Position numbers and translations under genes: made by a program. The notes beneath the pieces are model-generated. The model saw nothing but the letters and a program-made list of their open reading frames with translations. It was not told where the DNA came from and did no database searches. From positions 2,887,575-2,951,574 of the forward strand of contig RHLH01000001.1 in assembly GCA_003712165.1 (NCBI GenBank): DNA of 64,000 bases. Reading direction: 5' to 3'. This DNA comes from Phycisphaera sp. (GTDB lineage: Bacteria > Planctomycetota > Phycisphaerae > Phycisphaerales > UBA1924). Below are positions 31,846 through 39,969 of the stretch, one piece after another (position 1 is the stretch's first letter; every line of letters starts with the position of its first letter).

Positions 31846-34128
31846 ATGACTTCACCCCAGACCGACCATGTCACGGACAAGACCCCAGGAAGGCCCGTTG
31901 TCGAGGCCGTGGTCCCCGCCTGGAACAGGCCGGGCGACCTCGAAGCCCTGCTGGGTGACCTGGGCAGGCTCGACACCTCCGCGTGCGACCTCCGTGTGCT
32001 CATCGTGGATAACGGGTCCGATATTCCACTGGCTAGCGTCCCCGCAGTTAGGGAAAGTGCCGAGAGATCGGGCCTGCGGATCACCTTCCACCAACTGACG
32101 ACCAACCGCGGCGGCAGCGGCGGGTTCAACGCGGGCATCGAGCAGGCCATCAACAGATCCGACCCCGACTTCGTATGGCTCGTCGACTCCGACGTCAGGC
32201 TCGACCCACGAGTCCTCGCCCACCTGCTCAGCGCGATCCAGAACAATGAATCCATGGTCGCGGTCGGCCCAGCGATCATGGACCCTCAGACGGGCGAGGT
32301 CTTCGAGTGCGGTGGACGCATCGACCGCAAGACCGCACGACTCCGCGCCGCGATGCCAAACGACGAAGAGAGCGAGATCGATTACGTCGCCGCCTGCTGC
32401 GCTCTCGTCCGCGCTGACGCGATCCGTAAGACGGGTAAAATGCCCGACACCTTCATACACAGCGACGATGTCATGTGGTGCCTCGCGCTGACCCATGTAA
32501 CAGGCGGCACGATCGGCACCGAGCCCAAAGCCCGGTGCGCACACCCCCGCTTCGACCGGTTCAAGACCTGGGCGCGCTACTACGAAGCGCGCAACTGGGT
32601 CGGCGTCGCGCAGATAGCCAAGACGGGCCCAATCGCCAGGCTCAAGCGCACCTCGCGCGAGATCGCGCTGGCGATCGAACAAATCATGATCGGCAACGAC
32701 GACCTCGCGCAGCTGCACATCCGCGGGCTCCGCGACGCCGCGGCTGGCCAGCTCGTGGGAAAGCCCGCGCCCGAGCGCACCAAGTGCCGGCGCTTCTGGC
32801 CCTGGCACTCGCTCGACCCCGCGCTCCGCGCGATCATGCCCAGCGCGCCATCCAGCGCCGCGGGCATCGCAGAGATGCACGCCGACGCGCCGGTCCCGCG
32901 CAGCCAGCGTCCCCCGATCGGCAAGCTGCTCCGAGAAGTCGGACTCGAACTCAAGCAACGCCCGCCCGAGCCCGCGCGCTCGTTCAAGCAGGCGATGCGG
33001 GGCTTCATCCGCCTCGTGATCACGCCCTCCAACTCGTTCGCGTTCGTGCACGCACGGGCGCACCCGCACGCGTGGGCCGCGGGCCGGATTCTCGTGTGCG
33101 TCTCCCCGCAGGGCTACCGCATTCACCGACTGCGCTCGCTCGAACGTCTCGCCGCTCTCCTCGGCCTCGTCGCCTCGAGCATCCGCCCGCTCTTCATGCT
33201 GACATTCTCGCCGCCCGAAGCGCCACCGTGTGAACCGGTCGCATTGCCGCTCTCGGCTCCCAGGCCCTCTCTCTCGATCATCATCCTGACGCGCGACCGG
33301 ATCGATCAGCTGCTGCACACACTCAAGATGCTCCGTGAGGACGAGACCGGCAAGGACTGCGAGATCGTCGTCGTTGACAACGCCTCGACCGACGGCACAC
33401 CCACGCGCCTTCAGCGCGAATTCCCGGATGTCAATGTCGTGCCCACGGGTTCAAACCTCGGTGTCGAGGGATTCAACCGAGGCGTCGCAGCCTCATCGGG
33501 CGACGCGGTGCTCATCCTCGACGACGACGCCTGGCCCGACGAGGACGCGCTCACTGGCGTCATCGACACGCTCGCACGCAGGCCCGACATCGCGGGCGTC
33601 ATGATGCACCGCCAGCACCCACGCACAGGCGATCACGAGTGGCCCTTCTCACGCATCGACACCCGCACGCCCCGCTGGCCCGACATGGGGTCCGGCAACG
33701 TCATCCGCCGATCAGTCTGGGACGAGGTGGGCGGCTACGAGCAGGGCTACTTCCTCTACCGCAACGACACCGACCTCGCGCTCAAGCTCCTCGCCGCGGG
33801 GCACGAGGTCGTCTTCACGCCCGAGTTCAAGGTCTGGCACGACTCGCCTATAGCCAAGACAAAGACAGCAAAGTGGCTCTTCCGCTCGACTCGCAACTGG
33901 GTCTGGCTCTCAAAGCGTCACGGCAAGCGGGGATCCGGACTCGCAGCGATCCTGATGGGCTGGCTCTGGGCGCACAAGCTCGCTGGGCTCGCGCCGACCA
34001 AGCACTTCGCAGCCCTCCGAGGCATGCTCGCGGGCGTCTTCACTCGCGCCCCCAAGCTGGAGAAGTCCGTCAAACCCGACGGCAAGGCGCTCGCCAGACT
34101 GATCCGCCTCAAGCTCGGTCTACGCTGA
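31846..34128 (+). CDS. Two-domain family 2 glycosyltransferase
   Basis: 760 residues with two GT-A domains. Domain 1 (~17-290): VEAVVPAWNRPGDLEALLGD, the acceptor/donor site LTTNRGGSGGFNAGI and the DxD motif in VWLVDSDVRL. It resembles galactofuranosyl- or rhamnosyltransferase GT2 members. Domain 2 (~470-730): LSIIILTRDRIDQLLHTLKM, GSNLGVEGFNRGVA and LILDDDAWPDE. The two are joined by ~180 residues of helical linker. Likely a bifunctional enzyme adding two different or alternating sugars to a surface polymer. Its last 20 bases overlap the convergent gene. Acceptor unknown. Confidence 0.88.
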   Translation: MTSPQTDHVTDKTPGRPVVEAVVPAWNRPGDLEALLGDLGRLDTSACDLRVLIVDNGSDIPLASVPAVRESAERSGLRITFHQLTTNRGGSGGFNAGIEQAINRSDPDFVWLVDSDVRLDPRVLAHLLSAIQNNESMVAVGPAIMDPQTGEVFECGGRIDRKTARLRAAMPNDEESEIDYVAACCALVRADAIRKTGKMPDTFIHSDDVMWCLALTHVTGGTIGTEPKARCAHPRFDRFKTWARYYEARNWVGVAQIAKTGPIARLKRTSREIALAIEQIMIGNDDLAQLHIRGLRDAAAGQLVGKPAPERTKCRRFWPWHSLDPALRAIMPSAPSSAAGIAEMHADAPVPRSQRPPIGKLLREVGLELKQRPPEPARSFKQAMRGFIRLVITPSNSFAFVHARAHPHAWAAGRILVCVSPQGYRIHRLRSLERLAALLGLVASSIRPLFMLTFSPPEAPPCEPVALPLSAPRPSLSIIILTRDRIDQLLHTLKMLREDETGKDCEIVVVDNASTDGTPTRLQREFPDVNVVPTGSNLGVEGFNRGVAASSGDAVLILDDDAWPDEDALTGVIDTLARRPDIAGVMMHRQHPRTGDHEWPFSRIDTRTPRWPDMGSGNVIRRSVWDEVGGYEQGYFLYRNDTDLALKLLAAGHEVVFTPEFKVWHDSPIAKTKTAKWLFRSTRNWVWLSKRHGKRGSGLAAILMGWLWAHKLAGLAPTKHFAALRGMLAGVFTRAPKLEKSVKPDGKALARLIRLKLGLR

Positions 34129-34669
34129 TCTCAACAAACGGATCGCTCGGTGCAAACCCGACAGGCCGCGTCGGTACACGCACGAGCCCCGAGTCTACAA
34201 ACATCGCCAGCAGCGCGCGCCACTCCATGTAGCGGTACTCGATACCGAACTCATCGTGGATGCGCTTGATCCGGTCCGACGCGGACTCGGCAAGCTCATT
34301 CACCCAGATGTCCGCAGTCGGATCACAGAAGTACACTCGGCAACCAGCGGGCCTGACCGGGTGCACGCCGCACAGGCGATCGACAACAAACGGGCATGTC
34401 CCTGCCCTCAAGGCCCCGTCGACATCACCCGCCGCGAGCACCCGCTGCGTCGGCAGCCGATCGAGCGTGAGCGCAGCCTCGAGCCCCGTCGTGTAGAGCC
34501 GATGCCCGTACCGCTCGAAGTTGCAGCAGCGCCCCGACGCGGTACACACGGGATCACGAGACTCGATCCGCTCTGATATCTCCCGATGCACATCCCCGAT
34601 CGCGCGCTCGATCTCGGCCCTGCGCGCAGCATCCAGCCATTCGTCACAAAGCTGTGAGTTCGCGCTCAC
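34109..34669 (-). CDS. YkgJ family cysteine cluster protein (1)
   Basis: 186 residues from a GTG at 34669 overlapping the upstream stop. The cysteine cluster CTASGRCCNFERYGHRLY, then CPFVVDRLCGVHPVRPAGCR and FC, matches the YkgJ family, which probably binds zinc or an Fe-S cluster. A helical C-terminal half follows. It is the second of two such genes in tandem; the 20-bp overlap with the glycosyltransferase end is tail-to-tail. Role unknown. Confidence 0.85.
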   Translation of the reverse strand: MSANSQLCDEWLDAARRAEIERAIGDVHREISERIESRDPVCTASGRCCNFERYGHRLYTTGLEAALTLDRLPTQRVLAAGDVDGALRAGTCPFVVDRLCGVHPVRPAGCRVYFCDPTADIWVNELAESASDRIKRIHDEFGIEYRYMEWRALLAMFVDSGLVRVPTRPVGFAPSDPFVEISVDRA

Positions 34670-35160
34670 ATCGGCACCTTGGCGCGCTGGATGCGGATCT
34701 CTTCGGGCGGGATCACCTTCTGGCCCCGATCGATCCCCGGGCAGCCCGTCGCGACGCCTCGCCAGGCGTGCTCGCTGGACAGGTTCGTCGCCCAGAAGGG
34801 CCACGTCTTGCACTGGAGCGGGCGCGACTTGTACACGCCGCACACCGCCTTGCCCGGGATCGTCTTCCGGTCGAGGAAGACGCAGTCGTAGCCGAACTTG
34901 GTTTTGCGCTCCTTGAGCGAACGCCCCGCGGGCGTGTCATGCGTGTACACATCCAGAAACTGGTCGTACGTGAGCCCGACTTCCTGCGCCATAGCCCGGC
35001 CTTCTTCGTCCGTGAAGTTCACGTAGCCCTCGGGCCCGGTGCAGCACTGGCCGCACAGCGTGCACTCGAACCGCAAGCCGACGTCCTGCTCGCTCGCGTC
35101 GCGGAACTTGCCGCGCGGGCCTTTTTTGTCGAACCACTCGGTTTGCGGGCTTCCGCTCAC
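34666..35160 (-). CDS. YkgJ family cysteine cluster protein (2)
   Basis: 164 residues from the GTG at 35160, which overlaps the previous stop (GTGA); an ATG three codons upstream is an alternative. The cluster reads FECTLCGQCCTGPEGYVNFT, then CVFLD, CGVYKSRPLQCKTWPFW and CPGID, with the family's Cys spacing. Often annotated as a putative Fe-S oxidoreductase or zinc-binding protein. It lies between a cyclodeaminase-like gene and the other YkgJ gene in a tight three-gene operon. Confidence 0.88.
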   Translation of the reverse strand: MSGSPQTEWFDKKGPRGKFRDASEQDVGLRFECTLCGQCCTGPEGYVNFTDEEGRAMAQEVGLTYDQFLDVYTHDTPAGRSLKERKTKFGYDCVFLDRKTIPGKAVCGVYKSRPLQCKTWPFWATNLSSEHAWRGVATGCPGIDRGQKVIPPEEIRIQRAKVPM

Positions 35161-35768
35161 GAGCCGCACGCATTCTCGATCGAGGCGCAGCGCTCCGCAG
35201 CGGTTTCACGGCGGCGCGCCAGGTCATCGAGAATGTCCACACGGCGTGCGCGGTCCTCGAGCATGCCCGCGTTGACGCGCACATTCTGACCAGCCGACTT
35301 GATGCACGCCTCGGCCAGAGATGCTGCACCTGCGAGATCGCTCAGCAGGTTCTTGTTGCAGATGGGCGCGAGTTTCTCATAGATGGAAAGGAGTTCATTG
35401 CCCGCCTCCATGATCCCGGTCGGGACCGTGATTGCCAGATCGAGCGCCGCGTCCCATTTCTCGACTCGTTTTGGGTCGTCCTTGGGCAGGCTCCAGAGTT
35501 CGTTAAGCCCCGCGTACGCCTCTGCATCTCGGTCGGCGAATTCGAGCAGGCTCGCGCGGACCTCGGTCAGCAGGCGATCCAGGTTCGAAAGCTGCTCCTG
35601 GTGCTCCGCGAGCGACTTGCGCCCGAGCGAGTACGCGACAACCATCGATGCAAGCGCCGCTGAGAGCGCACCTGCCACGCCCGCGGCTGCTCCGCCCCCG
35701 GGCACCGGCTCCTTGGAGCCGAGCCTGCGGAGCATGTCGTTCAGAGGCAGCGAGCCGAGCGTTTCCAT
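35157..35768 (-). CDS. Cyclodeaminase/cyclohydrolase family protein (FTCD_C, FchA-like)
   Basis: 203 residues, all helical. The family features are at the N-terminus: KEPVPGGGAAAGVAGALSAA, then SMVVAYSLGRKSL and DRDAEAYAGL. FTCD_C proteins act as methenyl-THF cyclohydrolase (FchA) or formimino-THF cyclodeaminase in one-carbon metabolism. Without a fused formiminotransferase domain, cyclohydrolase is the more likely activity. First gene of the three-gene operon with the YkgJ proteins. TACAAC lies seven bases upstream of the ATG. Confidence 0.85.
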   Translation of the reverse strand: METLGSLPLNDMLRRLGSKEPVPGGGAAAGVAGALSAALASMVVAYSLGRKSLAEHQEQLSNLDRLLTEVRASLLEFADRDAEAYAGLNELWSLPKDDPKRVEKWDAALDLAITVPTGIMEAGNELLSIYEKLAPICNKNLLSDLAGAASLAEACIKSAGQNVRVNAGMLEDRARRVDILDDLARRRETAAERCASIENACGS

Positions 35769-35808
35769 AGCCCATGTTGTAGCACAGGCGGGCCCGCTGC
35801 GCGGGGGC

Positions 35809-35976
35809 TTATGAGAGCGAACTGAGCAGCGCCACGCCCGCGATACCTGCGGTCAGCACGCCCGAATAGCTGACGATCCCGATCACCAGCGGCAGGGCAA
35901 ACCCCTGCGCCTTCGGGTGACGCTGCTCGTCGTGCTCGTGGTGAAGAACCTCCTTCAGTGCTTCGATCGTTTCCAT
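35809..35976 (-). CDS. 55-residue single-helix membrane protein
   Basis: Below the usual size cut-off but well supported: AAGGAG lies seven bases upstream of the ATG and the frame encodes METIEALKEVLHHEHDEQRH, followed by a 25-residue hydrophobic helix (ALPLVIGIVSYSGVLTAGIA) and stop. The N-terminal half is acidic/His-rich and may lie along the membrane or bind metal. No homologue known to me. It sits 40 bp upstream of the cyclodeaminase gene and diverges from the AtoE-type transporter gene. Confidence 0.7.
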   Translation of the reverse strand: METIEALKEVLHHEHDEQRHPKAQGFALPLVIGIVSYSGVLTAGIAGVALLSSLS

Positions 35977-36037
35977 GATGTTCTCCTTCTGTCAGAAGCC
36001 ACCGGGGTGGCCACAATCAAGAGAACCCAAGATGCTC

Positions 36038-36061
36038 AAAAGTTATTCCATACTAACTTTT
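36038..36061. promoter_or_regulatory. Perfect inverted repeat in the divergent intergenic region
   Basis: AAAAGTTA (36038-36045) and TAACTTTT (36054-36061) are perfect inverted copies separated by eight bases, in an AT-rich patch between the 55-residue protein gene and atoE. The layout fits an operator for a dimeric regulator or a weak bidirectional terminator. Operator is more likely because it lies upstream of both genes. No cognate regulator is adjacent. Confidence 0.4.
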
Positions 36062-36083
36062 AATCGTATTCCCGACCCGTGGG

Positions 36084-36089
36084 TATATT
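36084..36089 (+). promoter_or_regulatory. -10-like TATATT, six bases before the atoE start
   Basis: TATATT, then GCCCCC and the ATG at 36096. It is five of six to TATAAT and has the same spacing as several other starts here, predicting a leaderless mRNA. Confidence 0.5.
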
Positions 36090-36095
36090 GCCCCC

Positions 36096-37460
36096 ATGCT
36101 CGCTCGTATCGGTGATCGGATATCTGCCTTCTTCCGCGCAACCGCCCCGGATCCGTTCGTGATTGCGGTTCTGCTCACAGCGCTGACTTTTGTCCTCGCG
36201 CTCGTCAGAACAGACGCCTCCCCGGGCGATCTCGTCGCGGCGTGGTCCTCGCCGGGTGACGGCGTGTGGAAGTTCCTGGCGTTCTCGATGCAGATGTGCC
36301 TGATCCTCGTGACCGGTCACGTGCTCGCGTCGTCGAAGCCAGTCTCTTTCATCCTTGGCAGACTCGCAGAGCTGCCAAGAACGGGCGCACAGGCGGCTGC
36401 GATGGTCGCGATCATCGCGGCAGCGCTCGGCACGCTCAACTGGGGTCTGGGACTGATCGCCGGCGCAATCATCGCGCGCGACACCGGCCGTTCGCTCACC
36501 AAGCGCAACATCGAGCACCACTACCCGGTCCTCGTCGCCGCGGGGTATCTCGGGCTCATGGTCTGGCACGGGGGGTTCTCGGGTACTGCGCCACTCAAGA
36601 TCTCGACCGAAGCCGAGATCGCAAGCGTGCTTCCATCGGGAACAGAACTAGACCCGATCTCGATCGGACAGACCATCCTGAGCCCGATGAACATGCTCGT
36701 GACCGGCGGTCTGCTCGTCATCTGCCCCATCGTGATGGCGCTGCTCATGCCCAAGACCGGCGGGCAGCGCGCACCGGCTGCTCCGGACGAGCAGCCAATC
36801 GAGGAAGCGACCGACATTAAACCGCTTCTTCCAAAGCTCCTTGAGGACACACCAATCGTGAACGTGCTGCTCGCTGTGCTCATCGGAGCGTGGGCGATCG
36901 GGTTCTATTTCCCCGAGAACAAGCCGAGCGGGCTCACGAGGCTCACACCGAACGACGTCAATCTCACCGTGCTCATGCTCGGGCTGATCCTGCACGGCAC
37001 ACCCCGCTCGTTCATCAACGCTGTCGAAGAGGGTGCACGCGGCTGCGCGGGGATCATCATCCAGTTCCCGCTCTACGCGGGCATCATGGGCATGATGCAT
37101 TCGAGCGGTCTGACATCTCAGATCGCAGAGCTTTTCGCTGGCGCTGCCAATGAGCGCACGCTCGCGCCGCTCACGTGTGTGAGCGCTGGGATCGTCAATC
37201 TGTTTGTGCCCTCGGGCGGGGGCCAATGGGGCGTGCAGGGGCCGATCGTGGTCGAGAGCGCGCTCGCCTCGGGTGTGCCCCTGCCCAAAGCGATCATGGC
37301 TCTGGCGTACGGAGACCAGCTGACCAACATGCTCCAGCCCTTCTGGGCGTTGCCGCTGCTGGCGATCACGGGGGCCAAGGCCCGAGAGATCGTGGGCTAC
37401 ACCGCGATCGTCATGATCTTCGGTCTCATTTGGACACTCGGTTGTCTGTTCCTGCTCTGA
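36096..37460 (+). CDS. atoE: Short-chain fatty acid transporter, AtoE family
   Basis: 454 residues with about ten to twelve transmembrane helices. The family motifs are visible: PDPFVIAVLLTALTFVLAL, ALGTLNWGLGLIAGAIIAR, and VNLFVPSGGGQWGVQGPIV, the last a conserved loop of this and related anion carriers. AtoE-type proteins take up short-chain fatty acids such as butyrate or acetoacetate. A variable central hydrophilic loop (RAPAAPDEQPIEEATDI) is present. Full length. No acetoacetate-degradation genes are adjacent, so the substrate is only inferred from family. Confidence 0.9.
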   Translation: MLARIGDRISAFFRATAPDPFVIAVLLTALTFVLALVRTDASPGDLVAAWSSPGDGVWKFLAFSMQMCLILVTGHVLASSKPVSFILGRLAELPRTGAQAAAMVAIIAAALGTLNWGLGLIAGAIIARDTGRSLTKRNIEHHYPVLVAAGYLGLMVWHGGFSGTAPLKISTEAEIASVLPSGTELDPISIGQTILSPMNMLVTGGLLVICPIVMALLMPKTGGQRAPAAPDEQPIEEATDIKPLLPKLLEDTPIVNVLLAVLIGAWAIGFYFPENKPSGLTRLTPNDVNLTVLMLGLILHGTPRSFINAVEEGARGCAGIIIQFPLYAGIMGMMHSSGLTSQIAELFAGAANERTLAPLTCVSAGIVNLFVPSGGGQWGVQGPIVVESALASGVPLPKAIMALAYGDQLTNMLQPFWALPLLAITGAKAREIVGYTAIVMIFGLIWTLGCLFLL

Positions 37461-37504
37461 TTGCCGATCAGGCGGTTAGAGTTCTACAGAGGCACCGTCG
37501 CGCG

Positions 37505-39829
37505 ATGAGCACCCTCCCACCGACCCATCGAGAAGACTCGCTCAAACTCCCGGTGCTCAAGATCCAGCTCCCCACGTCGTGCGGCCCGGACTCGCCCGAG
37601 TGCGAGCGGTGCGTCATGCGGTTCATCGAACGCCGGAGCGAGAGCGAGCTCGGGAAGGCGATTGGCGACAAGGCCACGCTTGTCATCCCGATCACAAATC
37701 TCAAGAGCAAGGCTGGTGTCAGGCGGATCAACCGGAGGCTGCACAAGCACAGGCTCGATGCGCACGCAGAGCTCGCATCCGGTGAACTCAGGCTGAACTT
37801 CGAGAAAGGTCTGTGCCCGCTCCACGAGACGACCGGAGCGCTCGAGGGCACGGGCTTCAGGCTCAGGCTCGAAGACGCGCGTATTGAACCTAGGACCGAG
37901 GCACTCGGGACAGGTGTGGTCAGCAGGTCGATCTCGAGAGCCGAGTCTGTGCTAGGTCTCATCACAGGCCAGCGCGACCTGCTGCTGACGACGATCGCGG
38001 GTGTGCTTCTGCTGGCGGGCACGTCCGTGCACTGGCTGGGCGGGCCCGAGTTCCTTCGGATCACGCTCCTCGCGTTGTGCGCTGTGCTCGCCAGCACGGA
38101 GACGTTCCCGGAGGCGATCGAGGACGCGAAGAAGCTGCGCGTGAACGTGGATGTCCTGATGTTTGTCGCAGCCGCGGGAGCCGCGGTACTCGGGCATTAC
38201 GAGGAGGGCGCGTTCCTGCTCTTCCTGTTCGGGCTCGGCGCGGCTGGCGAGCACGCAGCGCTCGGGCGCGCCAAGAGCGCGGTGAGCGCGCTTGCCGAGA
38301 TGGCGCCGGACTCGGCGCGTGTAATCGATGAAGACGGCAACGAAGCACAGATTCCGCTCGACGAGATCGAGGCCGGGTCTCACATCTCGCTCAGGCCCTT
38401 CGAGCGCGTGCCGCTGGATGCTGTCATCGTGCACGGCACATCACCGATCGATCAGTCGCCCGTCACGGGCGAGCCTGTCCCCGCCGAGAAGGGGCCCGGC
38501 GAAGAGGTCCTGGCGGGGTCGATCAACGGCGATCGGCCGCTCGTCATCAGAGCGCTCAGGCCCGCCGGCGAGAGCACGCTCGCCAAGATCATGCGGCTCG
38601 TCGAGGATGCGCAGGCGGAGAAGTCACCGACAGAACTCTTCACGGCGAGGATCGAGCGGTACTACGTGCCCGGGGTGCTGTCGATCACACCCGTGCTTGC
38701 GGTGCTGCCCCCGCTGCTGACGGACCTTGCGTGGAGCGATTCGTTCTATCGCGCGATGGCGTTCCTGGTCGCGGCCTCCCCTTGTGCGCTTGCGATCGGA
38801 ACCCCGGCCGCGATGCTCTGCGCGATGGCGCGGTCGGCTCGACTGGGCGTGCTCGTCAAGGGCGGAGCGCATCTGGAGACACTCGCCAAAGCCGACACGT
38901 TCGCGTTCGACAAGACGGGAACACTCACCGAGGGCAAGCCGAGCGTGCGCAGCGTGTACGCGCTCGTTGGCGGGGGCGAGCAGAACGTGCTCGCACTCGC
39001 GGCGTCTGTTGAAGCCCAGGCCTCTCACCCGATCGCCGAGGCGATCGTCCTTGCTGCTGCACATCAGGGAGTAAACCTGCGTCCGACCACTGACGCGAAG
39101 CAGATCGTCGCCGTTGGCGCCGAAGCGGTTGTTGAGGGCAATCTCATCCGCGTAGGCAAACGAGGGGATGCGACAACCGACGAGCGCCTTGTAAACGCTG
39201 CCGACGAATCTTCCGCGACCGGGGCGACAGTCGTGTGGGTGCTCCAGAACGATACGCCGATCGGCTTCATCGAGATCGCCGACACCTTGCGCTCATCGAG
39301 CGCTCAAGCTGTCAAGCAACTGTGTTCGATCGGTGTGAAGCAGGTTTCGCTGCTGACCGGTGACCACGAAGCCGCGGCTCTGGCCGTGGCGCAGGGTCTG
39401 GGCATCACCGATGTGCACGCCGATCTGCTGCCTGACGAGAAGCTCACAGAAATCGATCGGCTCCGAGAAGACGCGTCGGCTGTCGTGATGGTGGGCGACG
39501 GTGTGAACGATGCGCCCGCACTGGCACGAGCAGACCTGGGAGTCGCGATGGGGGCAGCTGGCACGGATGTCGCTCTCGAAACTGCTGATGTGGCGCTCAT
39601 GGGTACCGATCTTGTCCGGCTCGCCGACGGCGTCATGCTCGCCCGGAGAACACGATCGATCGTGATCCAAAACCTGGTCATCGCGCTGGGTGTGATACTG
39701 GTGGTCGCGCCGCTCGGCGCGCTGGGCTTTGCCGAGCTTGGAGTTGCCGTACTGCTTCACGAGGGCTCGACGGTGGTTGTTGTGCTCAACTCGCTGAGGC
39801 TTCTCCGCTGGAAGCCAACGATGCGCTAA
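37505..39829 (+). CDS. P1B-type metal-transporting ATPase, P1B-4 (cobalt/zinc-like) features
   Basis: 774 residues. An unusual N-terminal region (residues ~1-115) carries CGPDSPECERC and a degenerate HMA-like fold. The core has the TGES-type loop (VTGEP), the transmembrane SPC motif (VAASPCALAIG), phosphorylation site DKTGTLTEGK, HP dipeptide (SHPIAEAI) and GDGVNDAPALA. SPC plus HEGST in the last helices are the metal-site signature of the P1B-4 group, which exports cobalt and related divalent metals. CPC of copper/zinc pumps is absent. Function: ATP-driven export across the inner membrane. Confidence 0.9.
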   Translation: MSTLPPTHREDSLKLPVLKIQLPTSCGPDSPECERCVMRFIERRSESELGKAIGDKATLVIPITNLKSKAGVRRINRRLHKHRLDAHAELASGELRLNFEKGLCPLHETTGALEGTGFRLRLEDARIEPRTEALGTGVVSRSISRAESVLGLITGQRDLLLTTIAGVLLLAGTSVHWLGGPEFLRITLLALCAVLASTETFPEAIEDAKKLRVNVDVLMFVAAAGAAVLGHYEEGAFLLFLFGLGAAGEHAALGRAKSAVSALAEMAPDSARVIDEDGNEAQIPLDEIEAGSHISLRPFERVPLDAVIVHGTSPIDQSPVTGEPVPAEKGPGEEVLAGSINGDRPLVIRALRPAGESTLAKIMRLVEDAQAEKSPTELFTARIERYYVPGVLSITPVLAVLPPLLTDLAWSDSFYRAMAFLVAASPCALAIGTPAAMLCAMARSARLGVLVKGGAHLETLAKADTFAFDKTGTLTEGKPSVRSVYALVGGGEQNVLALAASVEAQASHPIAEAIVLAAAHQGVNLRPTTDAKQIVAVGAEAVVEGNLIRVGKRGDATTDERLVNAADESSATGATVVWVLQNDTPIGFIEIADTLRSSSAQAVKQLCSIGVKQVSLLTGDHEAAALAVAQGLGITDVHADLLPDEKLTEIDRLREDASAVVMVGDGVNDAPALARADLGVAMGAAGTDVALETADVALMGTDLVRLADGVMLARRTRSIVIQNLVIALGVILVVAPLGALGFAELGVAVLLHEGSTVVVVLNSLRLLRWKPTMR

Positions 39830-39835
39830 CAAAGC

Positions 39836-39866
39836 GCCCCGCGGGCTCGCCGAAGCCGCACGGGGC
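39836..39866 (+). terminator. Probable terminator after the metal ATPase gene
   Basis: GCCCCG (39836-39841) pairs with CGGGGC (39861-39866), extended by CGG-CT with AGCCG, around a six-base loop, seven bases after the ATPase stop. The downstream sequence is AAAGAAG rather than T-rich, so termination on the plus strand may be weak; on the minus strand it could serve the TolC-type gene (CTTTGTT). Confidence 0.45.
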
Positions 39867-39969
39867 AAAGAAGAGGAGTGATTCTGCCAGTAAGTTAGAC
39901 CCCGCTGGCAGGATTGAGTTCCGGGTTCTGATAAGATTTTTTGTTACGACACCCAGGCAGCACCAGCTG

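Noticed and set aside
39884-39914. CTGCCAG...CTGGCAG inverted repeat after the metal ATPase
   Set aside because: Seven-bp arms with a long loop and no T-run; a stronger terminator candidate lies at 39836-39866.
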